DNA of 64,000 nt from Agarivorans sp. Alg241-V36 (GTDB taxonomy: Bacteria; Pseudomonadota; Gammaproteobacteria; Enterobacterales; Celerinatantimonadaceae): assembly GCF_900537085.1 (NCBI RefSeq), contig NZ_UNRE01000008.1:91168-155167 (forward strand), given 5' to 3'. The translations under genes and the position numbers were made by a program. The notes under the pieces were generated by a model. It was given only the letters and a program-made list of their open reading frames with translations, searched no databases and was not told the DNA's origin. Numbering within the stretch: the stretch's first letter is position 1; the number at the start of each line of letters is the position of its first letter. Shown here one piece after another: positions 32,189-44,850 of this stretch.

Positions 32189-33582
32189 GCTTCCTTATTG
32201 ATTAGGTGAAGTTTGTCTGGGTTGTTACTTGCCCATATTAAGCGCCAGCATAAACCGATAGCACAGGCCGTTAGTGCTAATACAATAGCTATCCAAAAAC
32301 CGATCACTCCCATAGGCTCTTCAGTGAAGTAACCTGTAAAGGTAAGTATAGAGCCCACGCCTAAACCTATTGGCCAAAAGCTAATAAGGGTAACAATTAA
32401 GATGAAGCGAGTATCTTGGTAGCCCCTAAGTGCACCGCCGCAACAAACTTGAAGCGAGTCGGATAACTGGTAAGTAGCGGCCAATAAAAAGAGTGGAGCC
32501 GCAATTGCAGCAACCGTAGTGTTTTCGGTATACCAACCAATAATGTTGTGACGAAATACAATGGTGGCGCTGGCAATAAATAGGGTAATGATAATAGACA
32601 ATATAATTCCGCTGTAAGCGGTGATCTGTGCTTTATCTAGCGATTTCTCACCCATAAAGTTACCCACTCTAATGGTAAGTGCGATACCAATACTTAAGGG
32701 CAGCATAAATACCATTGAGGTAAAGTTAAGTGCGATTTGGTGGGCCGCTACAATGTCTGCACCAAGAGGAGAAAGTAGTAGGGCAATCATCGAAAACAAG
32801 GTCACCTCAAAGAATATTGCACCGCCGATAGGTAAACCTAGTTTGAAAATTCGTGAAACTATTGGCCAGTCTAGTCCGTTGTATCGCTCAAATAGCTTTA
32901 ATGGCAGTAAGGTTTTGCTTCTAGTGGCATAGACCAACATCGCCAAGGCCATAAACCAATTCACCATAGCGGTTGCTACGCCACAACCTGCGCCGCCTAA
33001 TTTGGGCATGCCATATAGGCCGTTGATGAAGATGTAGTTAATGGGAATGTTGATGAGCAAGCCTATAATACCAATCAGCATTATGGCCTTTATGTTAGAA
33101 CATGCTTCGTTTACCCCTCTTAATACTTGGTATAAAGCAAAGGCGGGTAAACCAAAACTAACAAAATAGAGATATTGTTTGGTTAAGCCGACCAGTTGTT
33201 CTTCAACATCCATGATATTAAATACATTTGGCGCAAACCAAAGAACAACCCAAGCAACGGCAGCTAGAAGCATAGAAATCACTAAAGCTTGGCGAAAAAT
33301 GTTACCACCGTTGTGCGCTTGCTTAGCGCCAATTTGATAGGCTACTAGCGGCGTTACTGCCATTAATATGCCTTGAAGTAGCAAGATTATTGGGTTAAAA
33401 AAGCTGGCAGCTACAGCTACAGCGGCTAAATCAGTAGGGCTTACTGACCCCGCCATAATCGTATCGACAAAACTCATGCCGGTTATGGTAAGTTGGGCAA
33501 CTACAATAGGACCTGCCAGTCGTAAAATGGCAAAACACTCTTTAGAAAAACGTTGTTTAAAACCCAGGAAAAAATGCTTCAT
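32185..33582 (-). CDS. norM: MATE family Na+/drug antiporter (NorM-like)
   Basis: About 465 aa with 12 membrane helices. The GPIVVAQLTITGMSFVDTIMAGSVSPTDLAAVAVA segment in the first two helices is the NorM/MATE hallmark. Such proteins export cationic drugs in exchange for Na+ or H+. The ATG at 33582 overlaps the ATG of divergent ribE; a GTG two codons upstream is the only close alternative. It is followed by the overlapping DUF3080 gene. Confidence 0.9.
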   Translation of the reverse strand: MKHFFLGFKQRFSKECFAILRLAGPIVVAQLTITGMSFVDTIMAGSVSPTDLAAVAVAASFFNPIILLLQGILMAVTPLVAYQIGAKQAHNGGNIFRQALVISMLLAAVAWVVLWFAPNVFNIMDVEEQLVGLTKQYLYFVSFGLPAFALYQVLRGVNEACSNIKAIMLIGIIGLLINIPINYIFINGLYGMPKLGGAGCGVATAMVNWFMALAMLVYATRSKTLLPLKLFERYNGLDWPIVSRIFKLGLPIGGAIFFEVTLFSMIALLLSPLGADIVAAHQIALNFTSMVFMLPLSIGIALTIRVGNFMGEKSLDKAQITAYSGIILSIIITLFIASATIVFRHNIIGWYTENTTVAAIAAPLFLLAATYQLSDSLQVCCGGALRGYQDTRFILIVTLISFWPIGLGVGSILTFTGYFTEEPMGVIGFWIAIVLALTACAIGLCWRLIWASNNPDKLHLINKEA

Positions 33583-34201
33583 GTTCACCGGAATAGTTCA
33601 GAGTAAAAGAAAAGTTGTCAAAGTCGAGTTATCACCAGGTTTCATGCAACTCTGGGTTGATTTAGAGGATACCGAGGGCTTGAAAATAGGTGCCAGTGTT
33701 GCCGTTAATGGAACGTGTTTAACGGTGGTCAACATTAGCAAACAAGGTGTTCAATTCGACTTGATTCAAGAAACGCTAAGTCTAACAAACTTAGGCACAA
33801 TAAAAGAAGGGGATTTAGTAAATATTGAACGCGCTGCGAAGGTGGGTGATGAGATAGGCGGCCACTTAGTCTCTGGTCATATTCATAGCACTGCCGAAAT
33901 CCTTGAATTACAACACTCAGAAAACAACTTAGGCATTCATTTAAGCCTAGAAAAAGCTTGGAAAGACTACGTGATTTACAAAGGCTTTATTTCAGTAGAT
34001 GGCGCTAGCTTAACTGTAGGCAAAGTAAGCGAGCAAGGGTTTTGGTTACATATTATTCCTGAAACGCTTCGGGTAACTACTTTAGGCAGCAAGCAAGTAG
34101 GGGATTTGCTGAATATTGAAATAGACAGCGGAACTCAGACAGCCATAGATACCATTAAAAAGCTTGCAGAAAACGGTGAACTAAAACGCTGGTTAGGCTA
34201 A
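33581..34201 (+). CDS. ribE: Riboflavin synthase, alpha chain
   Basis: 206 aa. It converts two 6,7-dimethyl-8-ribityllumazine molecules into riboflavin plus a pyrimidine. Starts with the family-wide MFTGIVQ, and the two lumazine-binding repeats are clear (VAVNGTCLTVV at about 42-52; ISVDGASLTVG at about 140-150). VGDEIGGHLVSGH marks the end of the first repeat. The start is certain because of MFTGIVQ. It shares bases with the start codon of divergent norM. No FMN riboswitch is visible. Confidence 0.95.
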   Translation: MFTGIVQSKRKVVKVELSPGFMQLWVDLEDTEGLKIGASVAVNGTCLTVVNISKQGVQFDLIQETLSLTNLGTIKEGDLVNIERAAKVGDEIGGHLVSGHIHSTAEILELQHSENNLGIHLSLEKAWKDYVIYKGFISVDGASLTVGKVSEQGFWLHIIPETLRVTTLGSKQVGDLLNIEIDSGTQTAIDTIKKLAENGELKRWLG

Positions 34202-34401
34202 AAGTACTGTTCGTCGTCGGCGTCTACAAAGGCTAATAACTTGTCGTTGCTTTCATCTACTTGTAAGCGACAATGAATTGGGTTGCAACAAACTCGGCAG
34301 TCTTCATAGAAATCTTGGTTACCATTGCTCGCATCAATAATTAGCGGCGTATGGTGACCACAGGTTGGGCAGGAAATCATTTTTTCGACATAGTTTTTCA
34401 T
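34198..34401 (-). CDS. CPXCG-motif cysteine-rich protein
   Basis: 67 aa from the chosen start. CPTCG near residue 9 and a second cluster (CRVCC...C) suggest a zinc ribbon; it belongs to the CPXCG-motif small protein family, function unknown. The ATG at 34401 has GGAG about eight bases upstream, so I prefer it to an ATG at 34431. Its 3' end overlaps the ribE stop tail to tail by four bases. Confidence 0.8.
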   Translation of the reverse strand: MKNYVEKMISCPTCGHHTPLIIDASNGNQDFYEDCRVCCNPIHCRLQVDESNDKLLAFVDADDEQYF

Positions 34402-34607
34402 AACAACTACTCCAATATGTCCACCTTTCAATTATGGTTCAAATTCGCAAGAACCACGAGTCTTCAGATCAATAAACCATAAGCTATTGAAGTTATCTGC
34501 GCAGACCTTTAATATTGCGCATCTTTTAAGTGCATTAAGTACTCAATTTTATCGACTAAATCATGTGATGTTGCGTAGGCATCACCACTGTATGAGCAAG
34601 GATAAAT

Positions 34608-36533
34608 ATGCCAGTTATTACTCTTCCTGACGGTAGTCAACGTCAATTCGAAAACCCAGTTTCAACTTTAGATATCGCTGCAGATATTGGCCCAGGCCTA
34701 GCTAAAGCGTGTATAGCAGGCCGTGTAAACGGCGAACGCGTAGATGCTTGTGAGCTTATTTCTGAAGATTCACAAGTAGCGATTATCACCGCTAAAGACG
34801 AAGATGGTTTAGAGATTATTCGCCACTCTTGTGCTCACTTATTGGGTCATGCCATTAAACAAATGTGGCCAGAAACCAAAATGGCCATTGGCCCAACAAT
34901 TGATAATGGTTTTTACTACGACATTGATTTAGAGCACTCGCTAACTCAAGAAGATATTGAGAATCTTGAAAAGCGCATGAAGGCGCTGGCTAAAACCAAT
35001 TACGATGTGGTTAAGAAAACAGTTCCTCTTGCGGAAGCAAAAGCGGTATTCGAAGAACGCGAAGAGCCATACAAGCTAGAAATTATTGAAGGCATTGAGG
35101 CAAGCGCTACTCCAGGCCTATATCATCACGAAGAATACGTAGATATGTGTCGTGGTCCTCACGTGCCAAACATGAAGTTTTGTCATCACTTTAAATTGAT
35201 GAAAGTTGCCGGTGCTTATTGGCGTGGTGATAGCAAAAACAAAATGCTACAACGTGTATACGGCACAGCATGGGCAGATAAAAAGCAACTTGCTGCTTAT
35301 TTAAAGCGCCTTGAAGAAGCTGCTAAGCGTGACCACCGTAAAATCGGTAAACAGCTAGATCTTTACCACATGCAAGAAGAAGCACCAGGTATGGTGTTCT
35401 GGCATGACTCAGGCTGGACAATTTTCCGCCAGTTAGAAAGTTACATACGCGAACAACTTTCTAAATACGAATACCAAGAAGTTAAAGCGCCACAAATCAT
35501 GGACCGCAGCTTGTGGGAGAAATCAGGTCACTGGGATAAATACTCAGATGGCATGTTTACTACCCAATCAGAAAGCCGTGAGTACGCTGTTAAACCAATG
35601 AACTGTCCCGGTCATGTTCAAATCTTTAACCAAGGTTTGAAGTCTTACCGTGATCTTCCGTTACGTATGGCGGAGTTTGGCTCTTGTCACCGTAACGAGC
35701 CATCTGGCTCTTTGCACGGTTTAATGCGCGTACGTGGATTTACTCAAGATGATGCCCACATATTCTGTACAGAAGATCAAATTCAAGACGAAGTAGCCTC
35801 TTGTATCGACATGGTATACGAGACATACAAAACCTTTGGCTTTGAAGAAATTGAAGTAAAACTCTCTACGCGTCCTGAACAACGCGTTGGTGATGACGAA
35901 ACTTGGGATAAATCTGAAAAAGCTTTAGCTGATGCACTAAGCTCTAAAGGTATCGAGTTTTCATACCTACCAGGCGAAGGCGCCTTTTATGGTCCTAAGA
36001 TTGAGTTCACTCTTCACGATTGTCTCGATAGAGCATGGCAATGTGGTACCGTTCAACTAGACTTCTCTATGCCTGGTCGCTTGGCGGCTTCTTTTGTAGG
36101 TGAAGATAATGAACGCCATGTGCCGGTAATGATTCACCGCGCTATTTTAGGTTCTATTGAACGCTTTATCGGTATTTTAACCGAAGAATACTCGGGCTTT
36201 TTCCCGACATGGTTAGCTCCTCGCCAAGTTGTGGTGATGAATATTACCGATAAACAGGCCGATTTTACCCATCAAGTAGTAAAAAAATTAAATAAACAGG
36301 GCATTAGAGCCATTGCGGACTTGAGAAATGAGAAGATAGGCTTTAAAATCCGCGAACATACTCTAAAGCGTATTCCTTACTTACTGGTTGTCGGCGATAA
36401 AGAAGTCGAAAGTAATGAGGTTGCGGTTAGAACTCGTAAGGGCGATGACTTAGGCAAATTTGCAGTAGACAAGTTTGTTGAGAAGATTAAGCAAGAAATC
36501 GCCAATCGTGACAATAATTGTATTGAGGTATAA
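34608..36533 (+). CDS. thrS: Threonyl-tRNA synthetase
   Basis: 641 aa, full length. N-terminal TGS domain (residues 1-60), editing domain with [10 protein letters not shown] (about 73-82), class II catalytic core with motif 2 around [24 protein letters not shown] (about 365-390), and the anticodon-binding domain at the C-terminus ([13 protein letters not shown] onward). It charges tRNA-Thr. First gene of the conserved thrS-infC-rpmI-rplT series; infC begins directly at its stop. AAGGATAA precedes the ATG. Confidence 0.97.
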   Translation: MPVITLPDGSQRQFENPVSTLDIAADIGPGLAKACIAGRVNGERVDACELISEDSQVAIITAKDEDGLEIIRHSCAHLLGHAIKQMWPETKMAIGPTIDNGFYYDIDLEHSLTQEDIENLEKRMKALAKTNYDVVKKTVPLAEAKAVFEEREEPYKLEIIEGIEASATPGLYHHEEYVDMCRGPHVPNMKFCHHFKLMKVAGAYWRGDSKNKMLQRVYGTAWADKKQLAAYLKRLEEAAKRDHRKIGKQLDLYHMQEEAPGMVFWHDSGWTIFRQLESYIREQLSKYEYQEVKAPQIMDRSLWEKSGHWDKYSDGMFTTQSESREYAVKPMNCPGHVQIFNQGLKSYRDLPLRMAEFGSCHRNEPSGSLHGLMRVRGFTQDDAHIFCTEDQIQDEVASCIDMVYETYKTFGFEEIEVKLSTRPEQRVGDDETWDKSEKALADALSSKGIEFSYLPGEGAFYGPKIEFTLHDCLDRAWQCGTVQLDFSMPGRLAASFVGEDNERHVPVMIHRAILGSIERFIGILTEEYSGFFPTWLAPRQVVVMNITDKQADFTHQVVKKLNKQGIRAIADLRNEKIGFKIREHTLKRIPYLLVVGDKEVESNEVAVRTRKGDDLGKFAVDKFVEKIKQEIANRDNNCIEV

Positions 36534-37079
36534 ATTATAAAAACCGGAAGACGTGGTCAGCAACAAGCTGCAAGAGCACATAAGATAAATGAAGAAATTC
36601 AAGCCCAAGAAGTACGCCTTAACGGCTTAGATGGCGAGTCCATTGGCATTGTAAGTTTGAATGAAGCGCTAAACATCGCTGAAGAATCTGGCGTTGATTT
36701 AGTTGAAATTAGTCCGAATGCTGAACCACCTGTTTGTCGGGTCATGGATTACGGTAAGTTCATTTACGAGAAGAGTAAATCTGTAAAAGAACAGAAGAAG
36801 AAGCAAAAACAGATTCAGGTTAAGGAAATTAAATTCCGACCTGGAACTGACGAAGGCGACTATCAGGTAAAACTACGCAACCTGGTTCGCTTTCTAGAAG
36901 AGGGTAACAAAGCTAAAGTAACGCTACGTTTTCGTGGTCGTGAAATGGCACACCAGAGCCTCGGCTTTGATCTACTAAATCGCATTAAAGGTGATTTAGA
37001 AGAGTTAGCAGTTGTGGAAGCTTTTCCAAAAATGGAAGGTCGCCAAGCTGTTATGGTGTTAGGCCCTAAAAAGAAGTAA
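36534..37079 (+). CDS. infC: Translation initiation factor IF-3 (AUU start)
   Basis: 181 aa read from an ATT codon directly after the thrS stop (TAA-ATT). Protein similarity extends upstream of the first ATG (36657), with [29 protein letters not shown] matching the IF-3 N-domain, so the ATG start would cut it. The GAGGT seven bases before ATT is a good ribosome binding site. The C-domain ([30 protein letters not shown]) is complete. In enterobacteria the AUU start lets IF-3 repress its own translation, and the same is likely here. Confidence 0.93.
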   Translation: MIKTGRRGQQQAARAHKINEEIQAQEVRLNGLDGESIGIVSLNEALNIAEESGVDLVEISPNAEPPVCRVMDYGKFIYEKSKSVKEQKKKQKQIQVKEIKFRPGTDEGDYQVKLRNLVRFLEEGNKAKVTLRFRGREMAHQSLGFDLLNRIKGDLEELAVVEAFPKMEGRQAVMVLGPKKK

Positions 37080-37098
37080 CTAAGGCTTCCAAGTAACG

Positions 37099-37128
37099 AA
37101 CAGCTTACTTTAACAGTAAGCTGTTTTT
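37099..37128 (+). terminator. Terminator/attenuator between infC and rpmI
   Basis: Perfect 11-base arms AACAGCTTACT and AGTAAGCTGTT with a five-base loop, then TTTG. It separates infC from rpmI; partial readthrough or L20-dependent control in this leader is possible. Confidence 0.75.
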
Positions 37129-37179
37129 GTTCGCCTTTAGTTATATGTTGTTAATATCGCAATGCGGAGTGCATGTAAA

Positions 37180-37377
37180 ATGCCAAAAATGAAATCGAAC
37201 AAAGGCGCTGCTAAGCGCTTTAAGAAAACTGCTTCTGGTGGTTTTAAATACAAACAAGCTGGTCTTCGTCACATCCTGACTAAGCGCCGTACTAAGGTTA
37301 AACGTCACCTTCGTCCGAAGGGTATGATTGCTGCTTCTGATGTTGCATCAATTGTTCGCATGTTGCCGTACGCATAA
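37180..37377 (+). CDS. rpmI: 50S ribosomal protein L35
   Basis: 65 aa starting [20 protein letters not shown], the standard L35 N-terminus, and ending RMLPYA. GGAG about nine bases before 37180 supports this ATG over one at 37162. A basic ribosomal protein of the large subunit, co-transcribed with rplT. Confidence 0.97.
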   Translation: MPKMKSNKGAAKRFKKTASGGFKYKQAGLRHILTKRRTKVKRHLRPKGMIAASDVASIVRMLPYA

Positions 37378-37383
37378 GTTTAG

Positions 37384-37749
<366 letters not shown>

Positions 37750-37766
37750 GTTTTATCAAGTTTGTG

Positions 37767-37792
37767 AAAAGGGAGCTTAGGCTCCCTTTTTT
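37767..37792 (+). terminator. Rho-independent terminator after rplT
   Basis: AAAAGGGAGC, TTAG, GCTCCCTTTT followed by more T. Strong. Confidence 0.9.
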
Positions 37793-37972
37793 ATTGCCTT
37801 TTTAGTCTCTCAAATTGGCTTGTTTAGCCATAACTCCTCTGACGACTCTATTGGTATCTAGCTACCTGCTTAAATAGCCAACAAACTCCTGTAAAAATCC
37901 TTATCAAACAAGCTTCGGCGCTAGCCAACAGCGATTCATTAAAGTACTATTTCCGGTCTTATTAAATACTAA

Positions 37973-38989
<1,017 letters not shown>

Positions 38990-39001
38990 GGGTTAATTGA
39001 G

Positions 39002-41389
39002 ATGAAATTTAGCGAATCCTGGCTAAGAGAGTGGGTTAACCCAAGTGTTTCTCGTGAAGAGTTAGCCGAACAAATTACCATGGCTGGCCTAGAAGTAGAT
39101 GGCGTAGAGCCGGTAGCAGCTGATTTTAACGGTGTTGTTATTGGTGAAGTCGTTGAGTGTGGTCAACATCCAGACGCCGACAAACTTCGCGTTACTAAAA
39201 TTAATGTTGGTGGTGATGAGCTGCTTGATATTGTTTGTGGCGCGCCAAACTGTCGCCAAGGTTTAAAAGTAGCGGTAGCTACTGTTGGTGCAGTTTTACC
39301 TGGCGATTTTAAGATCAAAAAAGCCAAACTACGTGGTCAACCATCGCACGGTATGTTGTGTGCTTACAGTGAACTGGGCATTAGCGACGAGTCAGACGGC
39401 ATCATGGAACTACCTAGTGGTGCGCCTATTGGCACTGACTTACGTGAGTACTTAAAGCTCAACGACGTAATCATAGAAGTTGATTTAACCCCTAACCGAG
39501 CTGATTGTTTAAGCCTCCGTGGTTTAGCGCGTGAAGTTGGAGTACTTAACCAACTAGACGTAGCAGAACCGCAGTGGCAAAACGCTGCAATTAGCATTGA
39601 AGATACGTTCGCAGTAAATGTTGAAGCCACCGAACAATGTCCACGTTATTTAGGCCGTGTGATTAAAGGTGTAAACGTAAAAGCAGCTACGCCTCTTTGG
39701 ATGCAAGAACGCCTACGTCGCAGCGGTATTCGCTCAATTGACCCGGTAGTTGATATCACTAACTACGTGTTAATTGAACAAGGCCAGCCAATGCACGCCT
39801 TCGATTTAGCTAAGTTAACTGGCTCAATTGACGTTCGTTTAGCGAACAATGGTGAAAAGCTGGTATTGCTAGACGGTAACGAAGTTGAACTTAAAGACAA
39901 TACCTTAGCAATTTGTGACCAAAGCGGCCCAATTGCAATGGCGGGTATTTTTGGTGGCGAGAAAACCGGTGTCACCGAAACGAGCCAAGATATCTTTTTG
40001 GAATGTGCCTTCTTTAGCAAGTTAGCGATTACCGGTAGAGCTAGACAGTATGGTTTACATACTGACTCATCTCACCGTTATGAACGTGGTGTTGATTATC
40101 AACTACAAAATCAAGCAATGGAGCGTGCTACCCAACTACTGGTAGAAATCTGTGGTGGTGAAGTAGGTCCAGTGATTGAAGCCGGCGACCAGGCTAAACT
40201 TCCTAGCGCTAAAACTATTGTTCTTCGCCATGCTCGTTTAGAAAAAGTTGTTGGTTATAACTTTGCTAAACAGCAAGTTACCGAAATCCTTACCCGTTTG
40301 GGTATGTCCGTAACAGAAACCGAACAAGGTTGGGAAGCAACGGCACCAAGCTATCGCTTTGACATGGATATCGAAGAAGATCTAATCGAAGAAGTAGCTC
40401 GCATCTACGGTTACAACAACATTCCAAATGTTTCTCCGGTTGCTTCATTAAAGATGAGTCAACACCAAGAAGTAGAGTTGCCAGCAGCCAAAGTACGCCA
40501 ACTACTGTGTGCCCGTGGTTACCAAGAAGCGGTAACTTACAGTTTTGTAGACCCTAAACGTCAACAATTGCTGCACCCACAACAAGAAACAATGGTACTG
40601 CCACACCCAATATCGGTAGAAATGTCGGTAATGCGTTTAAGCTTACTTACTGGTTTGCTAGACACAGTTTCTTACAACCAGAAGCGCCAGCAACCTCGAG
40701 TTAGAGTATTTGAATCTGGCTTACGTTTTGTACCTGATCAAAATGCAGAAAATGGTGTAAGCCAAACTGCGATGTTGGCTGGTGTTATTAGCGGTAATGC
40801 TAATCAAGAAGCATGGAATAGCACCGAACGTGAATTAGACTTCTTTGATATTAAAGGTGATGTAGAGGCACTGATTCAGCAAACTGCCGATGCAGAATCA
40901 TTTAGTTTTGAAGTGACTCAAAATCCTGCTCTACACCCTGGCCAAGCTGCAAATATTTTACGTAACGGCGAAGTAGTCGGTTATGTTGGCGCATTGCACC
41001 CACAGCACCTTAAAGCTTTCGGCTTAAGCGGGAAGATTTTTGTATTCGAGCTTGAGTTAGCGGCTGTTACTGTGCGCAATTTACCAGATGCTCAGCCTGT
41101 TTCTAAGTTCCCGGCTAACCGTCGTGACTTGGCTTTATTGGTATCACAGCAAGTAAAAGCTAGCGATTTATTAAATTGCATTAAGAAAGTTGGCGGAAAT
41201 CAATTAGTTGGCGTAAACTTATTCGATGTATACAAAGGGAAAGGCATTGCAGACGATATGCAAAGTATTGCTATCAGTTTAACTCTGCAAGAACAAAGCC
41301 GCACCCTTGAAGAAAAAGAGATTGCCGCTACAGTTGATACCATTGTAGAGGCGTTACGTACAGAGTTTGACGCATCCTTGAGGGACTAG
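39002..41389 (+). CDS. pheT: Phenylalanyl-tRNA synthetase beta chain
   Basis: 795 aa, usual length. The N-terminal domain includes an OB-type EMAP-like fold ([23 protein letters not shown]), then B3/B4 editing, B5 and a C-terminal ferredoxin-like anticodon domain ([19 protein letters not shown]). Forms the (alpha-beta)2 enzyme with PheS. ihfA begins two bases after its stop, as in other gammaproteobacteria. Confidence 0.97.
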   Translation: MKFSESWLREWVNPSVSREELAEQITMAGLEVDGVEPVAADFNGVVIGEVVECGQHPDADKLRVTKINVGGDELLDIVCGAPNCRQGLKVAVATVGAVLPGDFKIKKAKLRGQPSHGMLCAYSELGISDESDGIMELPSGAPIGTDLREYLKLNDVIIEVDLTPNRADCLSLRGLAREVGVLNQLDVAEPQWQNAAISIEDTFAVNVEATEQCPRYLGRVIKGVNVKAATPLWMQERLRRSGIRSIDPVVDITNYVLIEQGQPMHAFDLAKLTGSIDVRLANNGEKLVLLDGNEVELKDNTLAICDQSGPIAMAGIFGGEKTGVTETSQDIFLECAFFSKLAITGRARQYGLHTDSSHRYERGVDYQLQNQAMERATQLLVEICGGEVGPVIEAGDQAKLPSAKTIVLRHARLEKVVGYNFAKQQVTEILTRLGMSVTETEQGWEATAPSYRFDMDIEEDLIEEVARIYGYNNIPNVSPVASLKMSQHQEVELPAAKVRQLLCARGYQEAVTYSFVDPKRQQLLHPQQETMVLPHPISVEMSVMRLSLLTGLLDTVSYNQKRQQPRVRVFESGLRFVPDQNAENGVSQTAMLAGVISGNANQEAWNSTERELDFFDIKGDVEALIQQTADAESFSFEVTQNPALHPGQAANILRNGEVVGYVGALHPQHLKAFGLSGKIFVFELELAAVTVRNLPDAQPVSKFPANRRDLALLVSQQVKASDLLNCIKKVGGNQLVGVNLFDVYKGKGIADDMQSIAISLTLQEQSRTLEEKEIAATVDTIVEALRTEFDASLRD

Positions 41390-41391
41390 TT

Positions 41392-41685
41392 ATGGCATTA
41401 ACTAAAGCTGACCTGGCAGAAAATTTGTTTGAAAACTTAGGCTTTAGCAAAAGAGAGTCTAAAGAAGTAGTAGAAGCTTTTTTTGAAGAAATACGGGTGG
41501 CTTTGGAAAGTGGGGAGCAAGTCAAAATTTCCGGCTTCGGTAACTTTGACCTAAGGGAGAAAAATCAACGCCCTGGTCGTAACCCGAAAACGGGCGAAGA
41601 CATCCCCATCTCTGCGCGTCGAGTAGTCACCTTCCGACCTGGGCAAAAGCTCAAGAGTAGGGTAGAGAACGCCGAACCTAAGTAG
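41392..41685 (+). CDS. ihfA: Integration host factor alpha subunit
   Basis: 97 aa, starting [34 protein letters not shown]. The DNA-intercalating beta-arm contains [27 protein letters not shown] with the key proline. IHF bends DNA and assists sigma-54 activators, which fits the nif promoters in this window. Coupled to pheT. Confidence 0.97.
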   Translation: MALTKADLAENLFENLGFSKRESKEVVEAFFEEIRVALESGEQVKISGFGNFDLREKNQRPGRNPKTGEDIPISARRVVTFRPGQKLKSRVENAEPK

Positions 41686-41700
41686 ATATTTAGGGTATTA

Positions 41701-41735
41701 AAAAAGGAAGCCAATTGGCTTCCTTTTCTTTTAGT
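41701..41735. terminator. Bidirectional terminator between ihfA and aapP
   Basis: GGAAGCC, AATT, GGCTTCC with A run before and T run after, between convergent operons. Confidence 0.9.
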
Positions 41736-41752
41736 GTCTTAAAGTATTGATT

Positions 41753-42511
41753 CTAGTGATTTAAAATCTGACTTAAGAACAACTTAGTCCGGTCAGACTG
41801 AGGATTTTCGAAGAACTCTACGGGCTCATTCTCTTCGATAATTTCACCTCTATCCATGAATATCACTCGGTCGGCTACCTGTTTAGCAAAGCCCATCTCG
41901 TGAGTTACACAAAGCATGGTCATACCTTCGTTCGCTAGCTCAACCATAACATCAAGTACTTCACGAACCATCTCAGGGTCTAAAGCTGAGGTTGGTTCAT
42001 CAAATAACATAATAGATGGATTCATACACAAGCTTCGAGCGATAGCCACACGTTGTTGCTGACCACCTGAAAGTTGCCCAGGGTACTTATCGGCTTGCTC
42101 TGGAATTTTAACCCGTTCTAAGTATTTCATTGCTGTGGCTTCAGCTTCCGCTTTCGGTATTTTTTTCACCCAAATTGGCGCTAAGCAACAGTTTTGTAAA
42201 ACCGTAAGGTGAGGGAACAGGTTGAAGTGCTGAAAACACATACCTACTTCACTTCTCACTGTTTCAATACTTTTAAGGTCACTTTGTAACTCTGTACCAT
42301 TAACGACTATGTCACCTTTTTGGTGTTCCTCTAAACGGTTAATACAGCGAATCATGGTCGATTTACCTGAACCAGAAGGTCCACAAATAACAATTTTTTC
42401 GCCTTTGGTTACGGTAAGATCTAAGTCTTTTAGTACGTGAAACTCACCGTACCATTTGTTCATTCCCTTGAGCTGAATAACGACTTCAGGGTTTGTTTGA
42501 TTAGATGTCAT
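41753..42511 (-). CDS. aapP: Amino-acid ABC transporter ATPase (AapP/BztD-like)
   Basis: 252 aa. Walker [10 protein letters not shown] (about residues 39-47), signature [15 protein letters not shown], Walker [14 protein letters not shown]-loop VTHEM. It belongs to the polar amino-acid family (GlnQ/AapP). Last gene of a four-gene operon. The full set of two large permeases, one binding protein and one ATPase matches general L-amino-acid (Aap) or Glu/Gln/Asp (Bzt) systems. Confidence 0.9.
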   Translation of the reverse strand: MTSNQTNPEVVIQLKGMNKWYGEFHVLKDLDLTVTKGEKIVICGPSGSGKSTMIRCINRLEEHQKGDIVVNGTELQSDLKSIETVRSEVGMCFQHFNLFPHLTVLQNCCLAPIWVKKIPKAEAEATAMKYLERVKIPEQADKYPGQLSGGQQQRVAIARSLCMNPSIMLFDEPTSALDPEMVREVLDVMVELANEGMTMLCVTHEMGFAKQVADRVIFMDRGEIIEENEPVEFFENPQSDRTKLFLSQILNH

Positions 42512-42525
42512 GTAAAATTTCCTTA

Positions 42526-43617
42526 TTAATGCCCTGTGTGTAGTTTCTTCTCAAGATGAATCGAATAGCGAGACATACCGAAACAGAACACCCAAAATAC
42601 AAAAGCGATAAATACGTACATTTCTGTAGAGAAACCAAGCCATTCGGGATCTGCTAGTGCAGATTGACCAATAGCCAATAAATCGAATAATCCAATAACT
42701 AATACCAGGCTGGTATCTTTGAAAAGCGCAATAAAGGTATTAACAATTGAAGGGATGGTAATCTTCAATGCCTGCGGCAAGATGATTAAACCCATAGATT
42801 GCCAATAGCTTAAGTTTAGTGCTTCACCTGCTTCGTACTGACCTTTGGGGATAGCTTGTAGGCCACCGCGTATTACTTCTGCCATGTAGGCTGATTGGAA
42901 CATGATGATGCCGATCATCGCGCGAAGTAGTTTGTTAAAGTCTACTTCTGAGCCTACAAACAGCGGCAGCATTACAGATGCCATAAACAACACGGTGATT
43001 AAAGGTACAGCACGCCAAAACTCAATGTAAATAGTACAAAAGCTTCGTACTATTGGCATATGAGAGCGACGCCCAAGAGCCAATAAAATACCAAAGGGTA
43101 AGGCTGCTACAATGCCTACAATAGCTAATACCAAAGTAAGCATTAAGCCACCCCATTGGTGAGTCTCTACTTTAGGTAAGCCAAATGAATCACCGAGCAA
43201 TAAGAAAAATACAATTACCGGGTAGATAACTAAGCTAAAAATTGCAATTTTAGGTTTATGCGGTGTTTTCTCATAGACCAATGCAGCGATTAGAATCAGG
43301 AAAGTAACAAAGACTATATTAACTCTCCAGCGCTCAGCAGAAGGGTAAAAGCCATAAATAAGCTGAGAGAAACGATCTGCTACAAACACCCAACATGCGC
43401 CATCACTGGTACAAGCATCTCGACTATCACCAATCCAATCTGCCTCTAAGATCACCCATTGGAATGCTGATACCAGTGGTGGAACGATTAGGTAAAGAAT
43501 AAACAGCGTAAAAAAACTGTTTATCCATGAAGAAAACAAGTTTTTCTTTAGCCAACCCACTAAGCCTACACTGAGGTTAGGTGGAGCTAAATCAGGTTTA
43601 AATTGATGCTCTGACAT
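42526..43617 (-). CDS. aapM: Amino-acid ABC transporter permease (AapM/BztC-like)
   Basis: 363 aa, with about eight membrane helices. The C-terminal ABC permease domain has the EAA loop ([26 protein letters not shown]). The long N-terminal part with extra helices and a cysteine-containing periplasmic loop ([11 protein letters not shown]) is typical of AapM-type subunits. It follows the aapQ-like gene by one base. Confidence 0.88.
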   Translation of the reverse strand: MSEHQFKPDLAPPNLSVGLVGWLKKNLFSSWINSFFTLFILYLIVPPLVSAFQWVILEADWIGDSRDACTSDGACWVFVADRFSQLIYGFYPSAERWRVNIVFVTFLILIAALVYEKTPHKPKIAIFSLVIYPVIVFFLLLGDSFGLPKVETHQWGGLMLTLVLAIVGIVAALPFGILLALGRRSHMPIVRSFCTIYIEFWRAVPLITVLFMASVMLPLFVGSEVDFNKLLRAMIGIIMFQSAYMAEVIRGGLQAIPKGQYEAGEALNLSYWQSMGLIILPQALKITIPSIVNTFIALFKDTSLVLVIGLFDLLAIGQSALADPEWLGFSTEMYVFIAFVFWVFCFGMSRYSIHLEKKLHTGH

Positions 43618-43618
43618 A

Positions 43619-44815
43619 TTAACGCTCCACTAAAGCCATTTTCTTGTTGTAAATGTTCATCAAGATTGAGGTAGTAATACTGATGGTTAAGTAAACCGCC
43701 ATGGTTAGAGCAATTACCTCAATAGCTTGTCCGGTTTGGTTAAGGGTTGTCCCCATAAATACTGATACTAAATCAGGATAACCAATCGCAGTCGCTAATG
43801 ATGAGTTTTTAGTAAGGTTTAGATATTGGCTGGTAAGTGGTGGAATAATTACGCGCATAGCCTGGGGAATGATCACCAGCTTTAAGGCCTGAGTGCGGGT
43901 TAAACCGAGAGATTCAGCGGCTTCACTTTGCCCCTTACTCACAGCCAAAATACCTGAACGTACAATCTCGGCTATAAAGGCGGCAGTATAGGTGGTTAAA
44001 GCAACGAGCAATGCAGCTAGCTCCGGAATTACCACCATCCCCCCTTGGAAGTTAAAACCTTTGAGTGCCGGGTAATCCAAAGAAATAGGCATACCCATTA
44101 CGAAAAACACTAGTAATGGCAGTAGTACAATTAGTCCAGCGGATACCGAAAACACAGGAAACGGCTGACCAGTGGCCATTTGTCGTTTTTTAGCCCACTT
44201 GGCAATAATGAATGACCCAATAATTGCAGCAATAAAGGCAAACACAACAAGGTTTCCGCCGGCTTCCAAGACTGGACTAGGCATGTATAAGCCACGAACG
44301 TTAAGGAAAACGGCTTCACCTATATGAGCACTTTGCCTAGGACTTGGCAAAGCACGAAGTACCGCAAAGTACCAAAAGAATATTTGAAGTAATAGAGGAA
44401 TGTTACGCATGGTTTCAATGTAAACCGTGGCAACTTTTGAAATTAGCCAGTTATTAGATAAACGCGCCACACCCATAATAAAGCCGAGTATGGTTGCGAA
44501 AATGATACCTAATATTGATATTAAAATTGTATTTAACAGTCCAACAACGAAAGTTCGACCAAAAGTGTGGCTTTCATCGTATTCGACTAAAGATTGAATA
44601 ATGCCGAAGCCCGCTGTTTGGTTCATGAAACCAAAACCAGTGGTAATGCCACGTTGTTCTAAGTTGAAAAGCGCGTTACTGATGATGTAATAGAAGAAGC
44701 CAATAACACCGATAACGACAATAATTTGGAAAACTAGCGCTCTTACGTTGGGATCAAACCAGATCTTACGAAGACTATTTGCTGAGTTATCCTTTGAAGA
44801 AGGATGAGCAGCCAT
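43619..44815 (-). CDS. aapQ: Amino-acid ABC transporter permease (AapQ/BztB-like)
   Basis: 398 aa with about eight membrane helices. FMNQTAGFGIIQSLVEYDESHTFGRTFVVGLLNT and the EAA loop (SEAAESLGLTRTQALKLVIIPQAMRVIIPP) identify it as the AapQ-type partner of AapM. The insertion between helices (about residues 150-220) is usual for this subgroup. Confidence 0.88.
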   Translation of the reverse strand: MAAHPSSKDNSANSLRKIWFDPNVRALVFQIIVVIGVIGFFYYIISNALFNLEQRGITTGFGFMNQTAGFGIIQSLVEYDESHTFGRTFVVGLLNTILISILGIIFATILGFIMGVARLSNNWLISKVATVYIETMRNIPLLLQIFFWYFAVLRALPSPRQSAHIGEAVFLNVRGLYMPSPVLEAGGNLVVFAFIAAIIGSFIIAKWAKKRQMATGQPFPVFSVSAGLIVLLPLLVFFVMGMPISLDYPALKGFNFQGGMVVIPELAALLVALTTYTAAFIAEIVRSGILAVSKGQSEAAESLGLTRTQALKLVIIPQAMRVIIPPLTSQYLNLTKNSSLATAIGYPDLVSVFMGTTLNQTGQAIEVIALTMAVYLTISITTSILMNIYNKKMALVER

Positions 44816-44850
44816 ATGTTGTAACCTAGTAATGTAGGATTAAAACGAAG

